Shown here: positions 61,901 to 64,000 of the stretch, piece after piece | Position numbering within the stretch: the first letter of the stretch is position 1 | How the letters are laid out: each line of letters opens with the position of its first letter | Assembly (NCBI GenBank): GCA_023846275.1 | Contig: CM043877.1 | Span: 17,652,607 to 17,716,606, forward strand | Source of the DNA: Vanilla planifolia | Taxonomy: Eukaryota; Streptophyta; Magnoliopsida; Asparagales; Orchidaceae | Length of the DNA: 64,000 nucleotides | Reading direction: 5' to 3' | Position numbers and translations under genes: made by a program | The notes under the pieces: generated by a model | Told to the model about the DNA's origin: nothing | Seen by the model: only the letters and a program-made list of their open reading frames with translations | Databases searched by the model: none

Positions 61901-64000
61901 AAGTCTCATGAAATACAACAATTTCATCTTTAATTATTATGTTAAAAAAATAGTTGAGCTAATTAACACTGGTTCAATGGATAAATTATATAAAATGTAT
62001 ACAATATATTACGTCTTTTGGGATCATATCATATTCTGGTAAAGTATTGCATCATAGCATTTACAAATAAAAAAACAAATCATGTAAAATATATAATAAT
62101 GAAATACTTTCAATATATGTATTAATTTATTACAGTAATATCTTTCACTTATTTAATATTTTTATTTGTCTATTTATCCTTTTTAAATCATCAATTTTCT
62201 ATTGACTTCTAAGTTTTTAAGTTTCTTTTTGGTCATTTAATCTATCATGTTGAACTTTTAGTTTTTGCATCACTTGTTTGGTGATAATAAAACTATTACA
62301 TTATTTTTATTAATATTTTTTTGAGTATTTTTTTATGTCAAAAATAGATAAGTTAATATAATAAAGAGTTTAATCAATTGATTTATAGGGTAATCCATAA
62401 ATTAAAACTAGGCATAGCGTTTTAATAACTTTGCTTAAGCTTGGCTCAACTTTAAAATCATAAAACTTTTTATTCTAATTCTTAGTGGTGTAGCTACCCA
62501 TTTAGAGATCAATTTTAATGTATTATTTTTTATTAGAATGTTAAATCGATTTCTTTATATTATGTGGTATTAAGATTGCATTTCATTCTTTTACTCTCAT
62601 GCATGATTTAATGATACATAAGCTCATCATGAGTCATAACATTTATTAAGTCACTTAAATCTTAAGTAATGTAATTAAAATCATGTTGAATTTGATAGAA
62701 ATTATATGAAGTATATCAGTTAACACTAAGCTAAATGTTTTATTGGTCTTGTCATTATATAATATTATATTAATGATTACATTAGTACAACTTTATACAT
62801 ACATATATATATATATATATCATCTTAAATACTTAAGTTAATAGAACAACCTAGTTAAATCATATAAATATGTTTTATGAAATATATTAGAATTATGAGT
62901 AAATAATAAATTATTTAATCTTTGAACATATATGATATAATAATTATACATGCACAAAATTTTCATATCTATTCATTGGTTACTAGTTGGGACATTTTAC
63001 ATCAATGTGATACATGTAAGACAACTAAAACCTAAGAGAAGCATATAAATTATCATACATATATGATTTTATTATTAGATGTACATGATTTATTCGTTTA
63101 TTAGAAAATAAAATAACATAATCGTGTTGTACTCATAAAATCACCATAATCATCTAGTATGATGAATATAAAATAATCAATAATACATAATGAGTGATAT
63201 TTTATACCTTATGATGTACTTTACTATATTAGTATGATATTTTTGAATTATAAGCAACCACATTGTCATGTACATATGACTAACTTATCAAAAGTGTAAG
63301 AACTCATAAATACTTAAAGTCAACTATTAAGTATAGCTGTAACATATTTATATGACCATTGTAATCACCTTGTATGAAGCACTTACAACCAAAGAAATGA
63401 AACTAAGATCAGAGAGAAACTATCAATTATATAGTACAATATTCATTATTGTACTCATACAATACATTCTATAATAAATATCAACAAGTAAGATTGGTTT
63501 TTGTTAAGGTGATTAGTATTATTTGTTTCTCACTTTGATATTATCTATTGATCATATTTATATGAACCAAAATCAAGATTATAACTAGTTTAATCTCTTT
63601 TAAAATCACATTCTTAGTCATGACAAGTTTCATAAATAGTCTTAGGCATTTGTATGATATAAATAAGATGCACAAGCCAATACATCTATAATAAAAATAA
63701 TCTTAAAACATTCCTACAAAATGACAAAGCATAGAAAAAATTAATTATCATACTACATGAAAGTCAAAAAATAATATTAATATAGAAATATATAATTAAA
63801 CATAATTGTACCCACATGTAGACAATATCCTTAATAGTCATCAAATATATTAATCTCTTAACTCCTAGGTCCTGAAATAAGCTTTAAGAATCCTGAATTT
63901 AATGAGTGTCAGTAACACATCCTATAATGTAAGTGAAAAATTAGTATGATATGCTCAATAGACAAACCTCTAACTATATGTTTTAAAGTAATATAAAGAA
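58931..64000. other. AT-rich distal upstream region, no gene recognised
   Basis: 60640-61000 is less AT-rich and looks like a C-to-T decayed repeat, but carries no domain. 62700-63900 repeats short words such as TAGTATGATA and CATATATGAT, similar in flavour to 850-2200. A (TA)n run lies near 62804-62820. No tRNA, rRNA or protein domain was found. Confidence 0.5.

Noticed and set aside
1-64000. tRNA and rRNA genes
   Set aside because: A visual scan for T-loop GGTTCGA-type motifs and conserved rRNA blocks found nothing convincing on either strand; a covariance-model search would be decisive.

Overview
The window is nuclear plant DNA, most likely from a monocot and plausibly a Zingiberales species such as banana or a relative. 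The inferred BZR1 protein resembles the rice BZR1 type, first exons are GC-rich, and introns and intergenic DNA are very AT-rich. No species-diagnostic sequence was seen, so the taxon is an inference. There are three intact-looking protein genes and one pseudogene. Nearly everything else is decayed LTR-retrotransposon DNA.

Layout. 1-6195: a decayed Ty3/gypsy chromovirus on the + strand, cut by a 2.98-kb insertion at 269-3249. 6196 to about 8970: its probable 3' LTR, with an irregular tandem array. 11081-20276: a geranylgeranyl diphosphate synthase (GGPPS) pseudogene split by an 8.07-kb Ty1/copia element (11897-19970), which itself holds a ~3.3-kb insert carrying a 67-bp tandem array. 22196-23938: a BZR1/BES1-type brassinosteroid transcription factor with two exons. 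26060-26975: a two-copy tandem duplication. 27848-32405: a second copia element of the same family and orientation. 34025-34785: a small HD-Zip class I homeobox gene with three exons. 37299-58364, minus strand: a ten-exon JAC1-like (auxilin-type J-domain) gene of about 21 kb encoding 730 residues. 58365-64000: AT-rich flank with a long fold-back repeat close to the JAC1-like start codon.

The three genes do not form a pathway unit. BZR1 acts in brassinosteroid-responsive transcription, the HD-Zip I protein is a DNA-binding regulator, and JAC1 is a cytosolic factor in blue-light chloroplast positioning. What links them is architecture: compact genes in AT-rich, transposon-filled DNA, and one gene whose three largest introns are inflated by LTR elements. 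All exon boundaries were read by eye from GT/AG sites and frame continuity; no transcript was available. No convincing new molecular system was found. The most informative structures are the nested insertions and the JAC1-like gene model.
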